Assembly: GCA_037200525.1 (NCBI GenBank)
Contig: JBBCGG010000001.1
Coordinates: 769,526 to 833,525 of the forward strand
DNA length: 64,000 bases
Reading direction: 5' to 3'
Origin: Methylocella sp.
GTDB lineage: Bacteria; Pseudomonadota; Alphaproteobacteria; Rhizobiales; Beijerinckiaceae
Part shown: positions 41,515-51,698 of the stretch, in pieces
How positions within the stretch are numbered: the stretch's first letter is position 1
How the letters are laid out: each line of letters starts with the position of its first letter
Notes under the pieces: generated by a model
The model's database searches: none
What the model saw: the letters and a program-made list of their open reading frames with translations, nothing else
Told to the model about the DNA's origin: nothing
Made by a program: the position numbers and the translations under genes

Positions 41515-42803
41515 TCCCCGGCGCGCGAGTCGCCGCGGCGATCGAAGTTTTAGAAGATGTCGAAGCGCGCCATAGGCCCGCGCCTGACGCATTGAAGGAT
41601 TGGGGTCTGGGGCATCGTTTCGCAGGCTCCAAGGATCGCTCCGCGATTAATTCGCTGGTCTTTGACGCCTTGCGCAAACGCGCGTCCTCCGCCTACATCA
41701 TGGGATCTGAGACGCCTCGCGCGATAATTCTTGGCGCCCTGCGCCAGATGCGCGGCCTAAGCGCCGATGCAATATCGGCGCTATGTTCGGGCGAGGGCCA
41801 CGCGCCGCCGTCTCTCGATGCGTTGGAGTTTGAACGCCTTGCGACCGGCGATCTCTCTGGAGCTCCGATCCATGTTGCGGGCGATTTTCCTGCATGGCTC
41901 GAGCCCTCTTTCATCGCCGTCTTCGGCGAGGCTGTGGTGGCGGAAGCGTCGGCGTTGGCCACGAGAGCGCCGGTCGATCTGCGGGTCAATACGCTTAAAA
42001 TCACCCGGGACAAGGCCTTGGCGAGCCTCGCTCACGTCGGCGCCGAGCCGACGCCGCTCTCGCCCTTTGGCCTGCGTCTGCCTTTGACGGCGGAAGGACG
42101 CGGCCCGGCTCTCGCCGCCGAGCCGGATTACGTCAAGGGCAAAGTCGAAATTCAGGATGAGGGCTCGCAACTCGCAGCCCAACTGGCTGGCGTAAAACCC
42201 GGCGAACAGGTTCTGGATCTTTGTGCGGGAGCGGGCGGCAAAACCCTCGCTCTGAGCGCTTTGATGCAGAACAAGGGGCAGATTTACGCCAGCGACAGCG
42301 ATGGACGGCGATTGATGCCGATCTATGCGCGGCTGGAGCGCGCCGGCGCGCGAAATGTCCAGGTCCGGCCAAAGCGCCGGAACAGCGATAGTCTCGCCGA
42401 TCTCGAAGGGCGCTTCGATCTTGTTCTCATTGATGCGCCTTGCACCGGGACAGGCGCCTGGCGGCGCAACCCCGACGCCAAATGGCGGATGCGGCCGGGG
42501 GCGCTCGAGCAACGCATCTCCGATCAGGATCAGGCGCTGGCGGACGCCGCGCGGTTCGTGAAGCCGCAGGGCCGGATTCTCTACGTGACCTGTTCGCTGC
42601 TGCGCGAGGAGAACGAAGAAAGGGTCGCGGCCTTTCTTGCCAGCCATCCCGATTTTGCCAGCGCCCCGGCGCAGGAGATGACGGAACGGGCGGATTTGCC
42701 TCAACTCGCCGGCTTTGCATCGCGCTTCGGCCCAGGTCTGCGGCTGTCGCCCCTGACGAGCCAGACAGATGGCTTTTTCGTCGCCATGCTCGCGCGCAGA
42801 TAA
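41511..42803 (+). CDS. rsmB: 16S rRNA m5C967 methyltransferase RsmB (Sun/Fmu)
   Basis: A 430-residue RNA methyltransferase. The N-terminal NusB-like helical domain (about 1-130) is followed by a PUA-less catalytic domain: QDEGSQLAAQL, SAM motif LDLCAGAGGKTLALSA, LIDAPCTGTGAWRRNPD (motif IV Cys) and LYVTCSLLREENEE (motif VI catalytic Cys). It methylates C967 of 16S rRNA. The start overlaps the short membrane stub. Confidence 0.93.
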   Translation: MIPGARVAAAIEVLEDVEARHRPAPDALKDWGLGHRFAGSKDRSAINSLVFDALRKRASSAYIMGSETPRAIILGALRQMRGLSADAISALCSGEGHAPPSLDALEFERLATGDLSGAPIHVAGDFPAWLEPSFIAVFGEAVVAEASALATRAPVDLRVNTLKITRDKALASLAHVGAEPTPLSPFGLRLPLTAEGRGPALAAEPDYVKGKVEIQDEGSQLAAQLAGVKPGEQVLDLCAGAGGKTLALSALMQNKGQIYASDSDGRRLMPIYARLERAGARNVQVRPKRRNSDSLADLEGRFDLVLIDAPCTGTGAWRRNPDAKWRMRPGALEQRISDQDQALADAARFVKPQGRILYVTCSLLREENEERVAAFLASHPDFASAPAQEMTERADLPQLAGFASRFGPGLRLSPLTSQTDGFFVAMLARR

Positions 42804-43074
42804 GGAAACATCCGCACTACAAAACGGGCTTCAACGCGAAGCAACCTTGATCTAAACCAAAAGGATCATTTCGCATGCGAACAGTAGCGCCCATCGCCAC
42901 GTAAGCTGGCGCGGTCTTTGCCTTCTTTCCGTATTGGAGGGATAGGCTTCAATCTGAGTTGATCCCCGAAAAGTTCGGACTTCGCTATGGGGCCCGCGTC
43001 AAAACTAATGACATGAAGCGCTGACGGGGCGGCGCCAAGCGGGCGATGATCAAACGAAAATGGACGGGAAGTAG

Positions 43075-45237
43075 ATGGCTTACGCGCAGATCGGAAACAT
43101 CGGCGTTGCGAATGTGCTGCGGGACTTTATCGTTGACGAAGTCTTGCCTGGAACGGGCATCGAGGCTGACCAATTTTGGACCGGGCTCTCGGGGTTGATC
43201 AGAACGTTCGCTCCGCGCATTCGCGAACAGCTTCAGTTTCGCGACGAATTGCAGGACAAGATCGATCGCTATCACCGCGAGCGCGCCGCACAGCCATTCG
43301 ACATGGCCGATTATCAGGCCTTCCTGCACGAGATCGGCTATCTTGCGCCGGAGCCGGCCGATTTCACGATCCGAACCGAAAATACGCTGGAGGTCGCGAG
43401 GGTCTCGGGTCCGCAGCTCGTCGTTCCGGCCTCGAATGCGCGCTTTGTCCTCAACGCCGCCAACGCGCGCTGGGGCAGTCTCTATGATGCGCTTTACGGA
43501 ACCGACGCAATCCCCGAAACCGACGGAGCGGAGCGCGGCAAAGGGTACAATAAAGTGCGCGGCGGCCGGGTCGTTGAATTCGCGCGCGCTTTTCTCGACG
43601 AGGTGGCGCCGCTCGCCAAGGGCAGCCACAAGAATGTCCTCAGCTATAAAGTCGCCAATGGCGAACTTGTCGTCGATCTCGACAATGGGCTGGAGACGCG
43701 TTTGCGTCACCCCGGCCGCTTCTCCGGTTGGAGAAAGACAGGGTCCGCCTCGTTCGTAGTGCTCTTGCGCCAGAACGGATTGCACATCGAGCTTGAGATC
43801 GACCCCAACACTCTTGTCGGCGCTGAAAACAGGGCCGGACTCGCCGATGTCGTTCTCGAGGCCGCGCTAAGCGCAATTGTCGATCTCGAGGATAGCGTTG
43901 CGGCGGTCGATGCGCAGGACAAGGCAGCGGTCTACCGCAATTGGCTTGGACTGATGAAGGGGAACCTGACGGCCTCTCTCGAAAAGAATGGCTTGCTGAT
44001 CGAACGGCGGCTTGCGCCCGATCGCACCTATATCGATCGAGATGGCGCCCCGATGACTTTGCATGGGCGCAGTCTGCTGCTGGTGCGCAATGTCGGGCAT
44101 CATATGTATACCGACGCCGTTATTGACGAAGCCGGGCGGCCGGTTCCCGAGACCATTGTCGACGCCGCCGTGACCGCCCTGATCGCCATTCATGACCTGA
44201 AGAGCGCCGGGCCGCTTCACAATAGCCGCAGCGGTTCGGTCTATATCGTCAAGCCGAAGATGCACGGACCGGCCGAGGTGGCGCTGGCCAATGAACTTTT
44301 CGACGGCGTCGAAGACATGCTCCGGCTGCAGCGGAATACGTTGAAAATGGGCGTCATGGACGAAGAGCGGCGCACCACCGTCAACCTCAAGGCCTGCATT
44401 CAAGCCGCCGCCGATCGCGTCTTTTTCATCAACACCGGCTTTCTCGATCGCACCGGGGACGAAATCCACACCGCGATGGAGGCTGGCCCGATCATCCGCA
44501 AGGACGAAATCAAGGGCACGCCATGGATCGCGGCCTATGAGGACAACAACGTCGATGTTGGCCTCGCCTGCGGTCTGCCCGGACGCGCGCAGATCGGCAA
44601 AGGCATGTGGGCGGCACCCGATATGATGGCTGACATGATAAGGCTGAAAATCGCTCATCCGATGGCCGGCGCAAATACGGCCTGGGTTCCCTCGCCGACG
44701 GCCGCGACCTTGCACGCGCTGCATTATCATAAGGTCGACGTCGCCGCCCGCCAGGTCGCTCTGCGCAAGCGCGCGCCTGCGCGTTTGACCGATATTCTCA
44801 CCATTCCGGTCGCCAAGACCAATTGGGCGCCCGACGACGTTCAGCAGGAGCTCGACAATAATTGCCAGGGCATCTTGGGCTATGTCGTGCGCTGGATCGA
44901 TCAGGGGATCGGCTGCTCCAAAGTGCCGGACATTCATGATGTCGGACTGATGGAGGATCGTGCGACCTTGCGTATTTCAAGCCAGCATATCGCCAACTGG
45001 ATGCATCAGGGCGTCGCGACGAAAGAGCAGGTCATGGCGACCTTGAAGAACATGGCGCTGGTGGTCGACCGGCAGAATGCGCAGGATCCGCTCTATCGTC
45101 CCATGGCGCCGAAATTCGACGGCCCAGCCTTTAACGCGGCGGTGGATCTGATCTTCCAGGGGCGCGAACAGCCGAACGGCTATACCGAAGCAATCCTGAC
45201 CGCGAGGCGACGAGAGGCCAAGGCGGCGACGGTCTGA
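43075..45237 (+). CDS. glcB: Malate synthase G
   Basis: A 720-residue monomeric malate synthase of isoform G, condensing glyoxylate and acetyl-CoA to malate. Matching length and signatures: [13 protein letters not shown], the catalytic region [21 protein letters not shown] with the general-acid Arg in a RR pair nearby ([13 protein letters not shown]), [14 protein letters not shown] and [22 protein letters not shown]. The N-terminal helical clasp (about 1-90) is present. Cytoplasmic; supports growth on C2 compounds together with the aldehyde dehydrogenase nearby. A 270-nt upstream spacer provides space for its own promoter. Confidence 0.96.
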   Translation: MAYAQIGNIGVANVLRDFIVDEVLPGTGIEADQFWTGLSGLIRTFAPRIREQLQFRDELQDKIDRYHRERAAQPFDMADYQAFLHEIGYLAPEPADFTIRTENTLEVARVSGPQLVVPASNARFVLNAANARWGSLYDALYGTDAIPETDGAERGKGYNKVRGGRVVEFARAFLDEVAPLAKGSHKNVLSYKVANGELVVDLDNGLETRLRHPGRFSGWRKTGSASFVVLLRQNGLHIELEIDPNTLVGAENRAGLADVVLEAALSAIVDLEDSVAAVDAQDKAAVYRNWLGLMKGNLTASLEKNGLLIERRLAPDRTYIDRDGAPMTLHGRSLLLVRNVGHHMYTDAVIDEAGRPVPETIVDAAVTALIAIHDLKSAGPLHNSRSGSVYIVKPKMHGPAEVALANELFDGVEDMLRLQRNTLKMGVMDEERRTTVNLKACIQAAADRVFFINTGFLDRTGDEIHTAMEAGPIIRKDEIKGTPWIAAYEDNNVDVGLACGLPGRAQIGKGMWAAPDMMADMIRLKIAHPMAGANTAWVPSPTAATLHALHYHKVDVAARQVALRKRAPARLTDILTIPVAKTNWAPDDVQQELDNNCQGILGYVVRWIDQGIGCSKVPDIHDVGLMEDRATLRISSQHIANWMHQGVATKEQVMATLKNMALVVDRQNAQDPLYRPMAPKFDGPAFNAAVDLIFQGREQPNGYTEAILTARRREAKAATV

Positions 45238-45280
45238 GGAAATTCCTTCGGCGACGGGACTCCGCGGCGGCGCGCGCGAC

Positions 45281-45595
45281 TTACCCAGGGGGAGGTCGCG
45301 GCCTTCGCCATTTGGACCATCGGCGTCTTCCCCAAACGAGCGCGCGTCCGGTCGGCCGCCGGAGCGCGGGAATGTCTATGGCGAGCAGGAGAATGCCGAG
45401 CGGCAGCATCCAAAGTCCCAGCACCGGAAGGACGCTGAAGATGCCGCCGAGAATGAAGAAAACCCCGACTGGAATGCGGACCCCGCGCGCGGACGGTTTT
45501 CGAAGCCAGGAAACCCATCGCCCGAAAGGGCTGGGCAGCTTTCCTTCAAACCCGTCGAGGTGTCGATCCAGTCTCCGCTGCTCTTTGTCGGCCAT
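45281..45595 (-). CDS. Small membrane protein (PGPGW-like), 104 aa
   Basis: A conserved-looking protein with a charged N-terminus (EQRRLDRHLDGFEGKLPSPFGRW), two hydrophobic segments (IPVGVFFILGGIFSVLPVLG and WMLPLGILLLAIDIPAL) and a basic Arg/Trp-rich tail. This layout matches the small 'putative transmembrane PGPGW' proteins of alphaproteobacteria, whose function is unknown. It converges with glcB. Confidence 0.65.
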   Translation of the reverse strand: MADKEQRRLDRHLDGFEGKLPSPFGRWVSWLRKPSARGVRIPVGVFFILGGIFSVLPVLGLWMLPLGILLLAIDIPALRRPTGRALVWGRRRWSKWRRPRPPPG

Positions 45596-45854
45596 TGCAA
45601 TGTTTCGACGACATCAATGTGTCAATTGGGCCAAAGTGTCCGCTGGAATGAACGCGCATTGATCTTATTGCTTTGTTGCACGAAAGACCAAATTGCGCTG
45701 CGCCGCCGCAATCTTTCGTTGCGGGCTTAACCATAAGAACGCGCCAAATTGATTGAATCGGCCTCTCACGAAGATTTAATTTGCCCATTTCAAGGGCTGC
45801 GCCATCCTCCGTCTTGTTTTAGTCTTCGCTTAGTCGATCCGTCGAGGTTCACCC

Positions 45855-46343
45855 ATGAAGAAAATCTTCGCTATCGCCGCTACATCAGCATTGCTGGCGG
45901 CTCAATGCTTTTCCGCCGGAGCCTATGCCGCTCCCAGCGAGGAAAACGGCCGCGCTGAACATCACCGCTTCTCGGCCGAGAACTTTTCGGCCTTCCAGGA
46001 CGCAAAAATCGCCGCGCTGAGAGCCGGTCTTCGACTGACGGCGGAGCAGGAAAAGAACTGGGCGCCGGTAGAGGCGACCCTTCGCGACGCCGCCAATGCG
46101 CGCCTCGCCCGCTTTGCCGTTTGGCGTGAAAAACGCAAAAATGAGAGCGAGCGCCCCGATGCGCTGGCGCGTCTTAGCTTCAGGGCGGACAATCTTGCCA
46201 CCCGCTCCGCAGAAATCAAGACGCTCGTCGCCGCCGCAGAGCCTCTTTACAAGAGCCTTGATGATGCGCAGAAGCAACGTTTCGCCGTTCTGCTCCGCAT
46301 GGGCCACAACGAACATGGCAAGTGGCAGCACAATCGCGGTTGA
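45855..46343 (+). CDS. Periplasmic LTXXQ (Spy/CpxP-like) protein
   Basis: A 162-residue exported protein: signal peptide ending AGAYAAP, then a helical domain with the repeated signature LRLTAEQEKNWAPVE and YKSLDDAQKQRFAVLL (LTxxQ type motifs). Spy-like proteins act as ATP-independent periplasmic chaperones or as stress sensors bound to metals. His residues are concentrated at the C-terminus (MGHNEHGKWQHN). GAGG with a 7-nt spacer supports the start. Confidence 0.82.
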   Translation: MKKIFAIAATSALLAAQCFSAGAYAAPSEENGRAEHHRFSAENFSAFQDAKIAALRAGLRLTAEQEKNWAPVEATLRDAANARLARFAVWREKRKNESERPDALARLSFRADNLATRSAEIKTLVAAAEPLYKSLDDAQKQRFAVLLRMGHNEHGKWQHNRG

Positions 46344-46712
46344 GCTGCAGTTAGCGATGACGCAGTCCTCATGAAAACAAGCGATCCGCTCAGGCGGATC
46401 GCATCGAGCGCGAGCAAAGCCCGGCAAAGTTTCGAAATGTAAGACTCTTCCAATCCCATTCATCGCCCCGTTTTGATTATCAATGGTCCGCCAACCGAGC
46501 GCATGAAGGGCTTCAGCCCCGCGCGGCGGGCTCCGCTTGCCTCGAAAGCCCGCAGCGAGCGAGCGCTAGCAGAAGCCGCTCGAAATCACAGGCGCAAAAA
46601 GGCTTTGGCGGGCTGCGCGTAAATCATCTATCTCATTCCTCCAGGGCGCAATAGATATGGTAAGGTGCCCGACAAAGACATCGGCCAAGCAGCCGCGACA
46701 GGGAGGAATGAC
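46344..46712. other. Intergenic region upstream of the aldehyde dehydrogenase gene
   Basis: About 370 bases with no supported gene. No sigma-54 type GG-N10-GC promoter could be found despite a search for one. Ends with the GGAGG ribosome site of the next gene. Confidence 0.35.
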
Positions 46713-48233
46713 ATGGTTGAGAAGCTATTGGCGGATCTTGCGGGTCAGATCGCGATCCGTCCACATTACGACAACTACATCGGCGGCAAGTGGGTCCCAG
46801 CCGTCAAAGGCCAGACCTTTGAGAATATTTCGCCGATTGACGGCAATGTCGTCTGCACCATCGCCCGCTCGACCGCGGAAGACGTGGAACTGGCCCTCGA
46901 CGCCGCCCACGCCGCGCGCGAGGCCTGGGGCCGCACGTCGCCGGCCGAGCGCTCGCTTGTGTTGTTGCGCATCGCCGACCGGATCGAGCAGAAGCTCGAC
47001 GTGCTGGCGATGGTCGAGACGGTCGACAACGGCAAGCCCATCCGCGAGACCAAGGCAGCGGATCTCCCGCTGGCGGTCGATCATTTCCGTTATTTCGCCG
47101 GCGCCCTGCGCGCTCAGGAAGGCGGCATCAGCGAGATAGACCACGACACCATCGCCTATCATTTCCATGAGCCTCTCGGCGTCGTGGCGCAGATCATCCC
47201 GTGGAATTTCCCGCTGCTGGTGGCGGTGTGGAAGCTCGCCCCGGCGCTCGCCGCCGGCAATTGCATCGTGCTGAAGCCGGCCGAGCAAACCCCCATGAGC
47301 ATTATGGTGCTGATGGACGTCATCGGCGATCTCCTGCCGCCCGGCGTCCTCAACGTCATCAATGGCTTTGGCGTCGAATGCGGCAAGCCGCTGGCGCAAA
47401 ACAAGCGGATCGCCAAGGTCGCCTTCACCGGCGAGACGACGACGGGCCGCCTCATCATGCAATACGCCTCGGAGAACATCATTCCGGTGACCTTGGAGCT
47501 CGGCGGCAAATCGCCGAACATCTTCTTCGCCGACGTCGCCGACGCGGATGATGATTATTTCGACAAGGCGCTTGAAGGCTTCTCCATGTTCGCGCTGAAC
47601 CAGGGCGAGGTGTGCACATGTCCGTCCCGCGCGCTGGTGCAGGAGAGCATCTATGATCGCTTCATGGAGCGCGCCGTGGCGCGGGTCAAAACCATCAAGC
47701 AAGGCAATCCGCTGGACCCATCGACAATGGTCGGGGCGCAGGCCTCCAATGACCAGCTCGAGAAGATACTCTCTTATCTCGACATCGGCCGGCAGGAAGG
47801 CGCCAAGGTTTTGACCGGCGGCGGTCGGGCGAATCTCGGCGGCGAACTCGCCAAAGGCTTTTATGTCGAGCCGACGATTCTCGAAGGCCACAACAAGATG
47901 CGGGTATTCCAGGAAGAGATTTTTGGACCGGTGCTGTCGGTGACGGCCTTCAAGGACGATGAAGAAGCCTTGGCGATCGCCAATGACACGCTTTACGGGC
48001 TCGGGGCGGGGGTCTGGACCCGCAACGGCACGCGGGCCTATCGCATGGGCCGCGCCATCCAGGCCGGACGGGTCTGGACCAATTGTTACCACCTCTATCC
48101 GGCTCATGCGGCGTTCGGCGGCTACAAGAAATCAGGCATCGGCCGCGAGAACCATAAGATGATGCTCGATCACTATCAGCAAACTAAGAACATGCTCGTC
48201 AGCTACAGCAACAAAGCCCTCGGGTTCTTTTAA
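46713..48233 (+). CDS. NAD-dependent acetaldehyde dehydrogenase (ExaC/AldB type)
   Basis: A 506-residue aldehyde dehydrogenase. The catalytic Cys301 lies in [11 protein letters not shown], with the general-base Glu in [10 protein letters not shown] and the cofactor stretch [23 protein letters not shown]. The double-Cys CTCPSR context, [11 protein letters not shown] start and [17 protein letters not shown] end are typical of the ExaC/AldB/AcoD branch that oxidises acetaldehyde from ethanol or acetoin. The start at 46713 is fixed by a GGAGG site 6 nt upstream. A DUF779 gene follows, the usual partner, separated by a palindromic repeat. Confidence 0.93.
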   Translation: MVEKLLADLAGQIAIRPHYDNYIGGKWVPAVKGQTFENISPIDGNVVCTIARSTAEDVELALDAAHAAREAWGRTSPAERSLVLLRIADRIEQKLDVLAMVETVDNGKPIRETKAADLPLAVDHFRYFAGALRAQEGGISEIDHDTIAYHFHEPLGVVAQIIPWNFPLLVAVWKLAPALAAGNCIVLKPAEQTPMSIMVLMDVIGDLLPPGVLNVINGFGVECGKPLAQNKRIAKVAFTGETTTGRLIMQYASENIIPVTLELGGKSPNIFFADVADADDDYFDKALEGFSMFALNQGEVCTCPSRALVQESIYDRFMERAVARVKTIKQGNPLDPSTMVGAQASNDQLEKILSYLDIGRQEGAKVLTGGGRANLGGELAKGFYVEPTILEGHNKMRVFQEEIFGPVLSVTAFKDDEEALAIANDTLYGLGAGVWTRNGTRAYRMGRAIQAGRVWTNCYHLYPAHAAFGGYKKSGIGRENHKMMLDHYQQTKNMLVSYSNKALGFF

Positions 48234-48240
48234 GACATCC

Positions 48241-48267
48241 GGAGCATGATCATCGCGATCATGCTCC
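48241..48267. repeat. Palindromic GGAGCATGATC repeat
   Basis: An 11-bp perfect inverted repeat, GGAGCATGATC and GATCATGCTCC, with a 5-nt loop, 7 nt after the aldehyde dehydrogenase stop. The core recurs at 49860 and, as partial copies, at 17540 and 31615-31704. Its position between co-oriented genes could limit read-through or protect the upstream mRNA end. Confidence 0.65.
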
Positions 48268-48294
48268 ATACCTTCTGAAACGGGAGCGCGCGGC

Positions 48295-48672
48295 ATGGTC
48301 GAGCGGGTCATTGCGACAGAGCAGGCGCTAGAGCTGATCGGCCGCCTCAAAGAGAAGAACGGCGCTCTCCTGTTTCATCAATCGGGCGGCTGCTGCGACG
48401 GCAGCTCGCCGATGTGTTTCCCATTCGCGGAATTCCGAACGGGACCGAGCGACGTTCTGCTCGGAGAGATCGGGGGCTGCCCCGTCTACATCGACGCGGC
48501 GCAGTTCAAACTCTGGTCGCACACGCAACTTATCATCGATGTCGTCAAAGGCCGCGGCTCCGGCTTTTCGCTCGAAGCTCCTGACGGCGTGCGGTTTTTG
48601 ACGCGCGGCCATGTGTTCAACGAAGCTGAACTCGCAGAGCTCGACGCGGCGAAGCCTATCGCCGCGGAGTAA
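48295..48672 (+). CDS. DUF779 protein, aldehyde dehydrogenase partner
   Basis: A 125-residue DUF779 protein. The conserved FHQSGGCCDGSSPMCFP stretch with three cysteines and GGCPVYID are diagnostic and suggest metal or redox chemistry. DUF779 genes are found almost always beside ExaC/AcoD-type aldehyde dehydrogenases, though the molecular role is unknown. GGGAG lies 8 nt before the ATG. Confidence 0.87.
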   Translation: MVERVIATEQALELIGRLKEKNGALLFHQSGGCCDGSSPMCFPFAEFRTGPSDVLLGEIGGCPVYIDAAQFKLWSHTQLIIDVVKGRGSGFSLEAPDGVRFLTRGHVFNEAELAELDAAKPIAAE

Positions 48673-48943
48673 TGCCCGGCGCGCAACGTAGTCGGGCCTC
48701 CCGTGTTGAAGACAGCGGGACAAGTATTTTATGGAATTTGGGATCAGGGCCAATACTCGGATAAATACGATATAAGCGATAAATTCATACCCTGAATTTA
48801 TTTGAAATCTTTGGCGTCAAGTTCCGCAATTTCAGTCCCGAATCATCACGACGCGGCGCCTCCCAATCTCCAGCGGTTCATCGCTTTGCGATTAACCAAG
48901 GCGAGGCCTCGATCGAGCGATGTAACAAGAGAGGCGGGTCGCC

Positions 48944-49825
48944 GTGGAGCTCAATCTCAGTTTCGCGCAGCTTCGGCAGTTGGCCGATGGAGCGCCGAAC
49001 CACGTGGTCGCGGCGTTTCTTCCCGTCATTCTCTTTGCCGTCCTCGCCGAGATGCTGGTTATCAAAGCGCGCGGCGGCCGCTATCCGTGGAAAGGCAGCC
49101 TCGTTTCCGTGGCTATTGCGCTTGGCCACACCATCGCCCAGGCGGCGGCCAACGGGCTGATCCTCGGGGTCATCGCCGTCACGGTCTACCATTTCCGCAT
49201 CTTTACGATCGACGTTTCGTTTCACAACATGGGGGCTCTGGTCGCTTTATTCCTGTTGACCGACTTCGCCTTCTACTGGGAGCACCGCTGCTCGCACCGG
49301 GTGCGGCTGATGTGGGCCTCTCACAGCGTGCATCATAGCGTCGAGCGCATGGTGCTCACCGCCGCCGTCCGCCTCGCCTGGACGCCGCTGCTCTCTGGCG
49401 TATTCCTGTTCTACCTGCCGCTGGTCTGGCTCGGCTTTCCGCCGCAATGGGTGTTCGGAATGGCGTCGGCGAGTCTTGTCTACCAGTTCTTCATCCATAC
49501 CGAGTTGGCGCCCCGCGTCGGCTGGTTGGAATGGGTGATCAACACGCCCTCGGCGCACCGCGTGCACCATGCCAGCAACGCGCAATATATCGACAAGAAC
49601 TTCGGCGGCGTGCTGCTGGCGTGGGATCATTTATTTGGAACCTATCAGGCCGAGCGCGCGGACATCCCGGTCGTCTATGGCATGATTCCAGCGCGCTCAA
49701 AGCCCGCCAACCCGTTCGTCGTCGCCTATGAGGAGCTTCGGGAGTTGGCCAAGGATGTATTTCGCGCGCGCAGCTGGCGCGAAGGCTGGGACCGCGTCTG
49801 GGGCCCGCCAGGCCGGGCGCCGTAG
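48944..49825 (+). CDS. Fatty acid hydroxylase/sterol desaturase superfamily membrane protein
   Basis: A 293-residue di-iron membrane oxygenase. The histidine clusters HRCSH, HSVHH and HRVHHASN match the eight-His pattern of the FA_hydroxylase family (ERG3/SUR2 type). Four hydrophobic spans lie before and between the boxes. Family members hydroxylate or desaturate sterols, carotenoids or sphingoid bases. Given the proposed ceramide locus 29 kb upstream, a sphingoid-base hydroxylase is a possibility, but hopanoid or carotenoid substrates are equally open. Start codon GTG 48944 with GAGGCGGG nearby. Confidence 0.85.
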   Translation: MELNLSFAQLRQLADGAPNHVVAAFLPVILFAVLAEMLVIKARGGRYPWKGSLVSVAIALGHTIAQAAANGLILGVIAVTVYHFRIFTIDVSFHNMGALVALFLLTDFAFYWEHRCSHRVRLMWASHSVHHSVERMVLTAAVRLAWTPLLSGVFLFYLPLVWLGFPPQWVFGMASASLVYQFFIHTELAPRVGWLEWVINTPSAHRVHHASNAQYIDKNFGGVLLAWDHLFGTYQAERADIPVVYGMIPARSKPANPFVVAYEELRELAKDVFRARSWREGWDRVWGPPGRAP

Positions 49826-49859
49826 CCTCAATCTCGCCGAATGCTTTGAAATTAGAGAG

Positions 49860-49892
49860 GGCATGATCGTTTCAACCTGAAGCGATCATGCC
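49860..49892. repeat. Palindromic GGCATGATCG repeat
   Basis: GGCATGATCG and CGATCATGCC form a 10-bp perfect stem that continues inward with a wobble pair and four further pairs (TTCA with TGAA) around ACC. It lies between convergent genes and may work as a terminator. Same core as the repeat at 48241. Confidence 0.6.
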
Positions 49893-49946
49893 TCTGCGCG
49901 CTGCCCCATCCGACAGGGTCGTTAGTCGGAATCGCCGCGCCAGCAA

Positions 49947-50468
49947 CTATCTCGCGTCGCGCTTGGCCTGCACGCTCTTCGTGCGGCTGCTGATCTCTCC
50001 GGCCTTGGCGGGGTTGCGCGGCGCGCGCGGCGTTTTGGCTTTCGCCTTCATGCCCTCGCCCGGCGTGCGCCCTGAGGCGGGGCGCTTCGCCTTCGCCTCG
50101 CGCGCGCGGCGGAGTTCGAGCGCCCGCACGGCGCTATCTTTCAGCGCATCCCGCGCCGCTTTGGCCTCGCGGCGAGCAGCCTCTTTGTTCAGCCTCTGCA
50201 CGGCTGCGGCGAGCACGTCGCGCTTGCCGCGCGATCCCGTATCGTCGCTGACCGGGCGCGCCCCCCGCGGCTCCGCTTTGCCGCGCATCTCCCGCCGCTG
50301 GCGCGCGGCGATTTGGCGAGCGCGTTCACGGCGTTCGCGAACGAGTTTCCGCAGTTCAGCGAGTTCCTTATCGGACAAGTCGCCGAGCGCTGGATGGTGA
50401 GAGGCTGCGACCAGCGCGACTTCGTCCACGTTCAGCAATTGACGTTCATGCCGAAGGCTTCGACCCAT
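49947..50468 (-). CDS. Highly basic, charged hypothetical protein, 173 aa
   Basis: Very rich in Arg, Lys and Ala, with helical segments (DLSDKELAELRKLVRERRERARQ) and a disordered C-terminus. It looks like a nucleic-acid-associated protein of the kind often left as hypothetical in Hyphomicrobiales. The start is supported by GGAG 9 nt upstream. No domain recognised. Confidence 0.65.
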   Translation of the reverse strand: MGRSLRHERQLLNVDEVALVAASHHPALGDLSDKELAELRKLVRERRERARQIAARQRREMRGKAEPRGARPVSDDTGSRGKRDVLAAAVQRLNKEAARREAKAARDALKDSAVRALELRRAREAKAKRPASGRTPGEGMKAKAKTPRAPRNPAKAGEISSRTKSVQAKRDAR

Positions 50469-50642
50469 TTCGTCTCACTCCTCTGAGGTTACGACCCATT
50501 AGGTCAAATCGACCTTGCGGCGCCGTTCCGGCGTTAGCAAGCGCACTGAGCCTCCCTCGCTTTAAGCCAAAACTTCGCGCGTCAGCGTGGGGACAGGCGA
50601 ATCTGGCACCGAGAAACGGAAATTGCAGAGTGAAAGGCATGC

Positions 50643-51062
50643 ATGGCCGGATTTCACGGTTCTCTCGGCGTCGGACTTGTTCTCGTCGCGCTGGCGGCGA
50701 CGGCCTCCGATCAAGCGCCGATCGTTCACTATGCCCCAATGGAAAACCTTGAGAATATTGACGTCGCGCTGATCGATCAGGCCAAAGCGAGCATCGACAT
50801 GGCCGCCTATGTCCTGACCGATTGGCCGGTCATGCAGGCGCTGAGCCGCGCGGCGCGGCGCGGCGTCAAGGTTCGCCTCTATCTCGACTATGGCCGCATC
50901 GGCGAGCGCGAGCCGGCCGCGCCCTTTCTCGAGCTGATTTCCGATCCCTCGATCGAAATCGGGCTGAAGCGCGCAGGAGCGCCGTTGATGCACCTCAAAA
51001 CCTATCAGATCGATACAGGGGGAGAATTTTCGCCGCAGACCAAAAGGGTAACGTGGGGGTGA
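50643..51062 (+). pseudogene. Phospholipase D-like nuclease gene, 3'-truncated at island boundary
   Basis: A 139-residue frame whose first 120 residues match single-HKD PLD-family endonucleases: FAPMENLENIDVALIDQAKASIDMAAYVLTD-type core, GVKVRLYLDYGRIGE, and the HKD motif HLKTYQID (HxKx4D). The family continues with a GSxN segment and about 40 more residues. Here similarity stops right after the motif Asp, at about 51014, and the rest reads unlike the family. An N-terminal hydrophobic stretch (LGVGLVLVALAATA) suggests export. The break coincides with the start of AT-richer phage-type sequence, so insertion of the island is the simplest cause. Confidence 0.6.
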
Positions 51063-51248
51063 TAATAGGAGGGTGGGGTCCTTGCGTGACGCTTGGTGCC
51101 GTTTGTACCGCCGATGTTCAGGCGGATGATACCTTATTGCGGCAGCCTATCGGTTAGCGCATTCTGTCTGAAGGAGACAAATATTCCCACGTTGAATGCG
51201 GCGAATTGACAAATTATAAGTCCCACCTTATAACTCCTGAGTTCAAAA

Positions 51249-51698
51249 ATGCTATTTTTTCTGAGTGGAGCAATCGGCTCGACGTTATTTAATACATATG
51301 TGGAGATGGACGCTTTAGTGGCCGAACTATCTGCCTCGCCAAGAACTTCATCTCCCCTTTTGGGTGCGGTGGCTATTGTGGCCTCTATTGATAACTGGGT
51401 TTGCGATGGTTTTTCGACCATAAAAAATGATTGGTCGAGCGCGGGGTCAAACGAGATATTTTTCTGCGTGGAGTCTAGCATGATAGCGGCCCTGAAAGTT
51501 CGGGGCAATGGACGAGTTCAAACCAGAGACTTGACGTTTATAGGATGGAAGTATTTTGCGCCGGGAGTTTGCGCATTTAGGACCTGCATCAGGAAAAACG
51601 AAGGCGTGTGCTCGCATGAAACCTGCGGCGCGCGAAACGAGTTTCTAGGTGAAATGGCAATTAGGATAAAAGAAGGCAAAGAACATGAACAACCTTGA
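51249..51698 (+). other. Possible decayed toxin gene upstream of XRE gene
   Basis: A 149-codon plus frame whose last part overlaps the XRE gene by 14 nt, the spacing often seen in HigB-HigA pairs. Its sequence is not toxin-like as a whole, but short bits in two frames (VYRMEVFCAGS and FRTCIRKNEGVCSHETCGARNEF) vaguely follow the HigB/Gp49 pattern, as if frameshifted. An antisense frame (51134-51508) is equally weak. No claim of function. Confidence 0.2.

Noticed and set aside
46344-46712. Sigma-54 promoter for the aldehyde dehydrogenase
   Set aside because: GG and GC elements near 46605 have wrong spacing.
46725-48107. 460-codon antisense frame across the aldehyde dehydrogenase gene
   Set aside because: Same reason: GC-driven shadow of a strongly supported gene.
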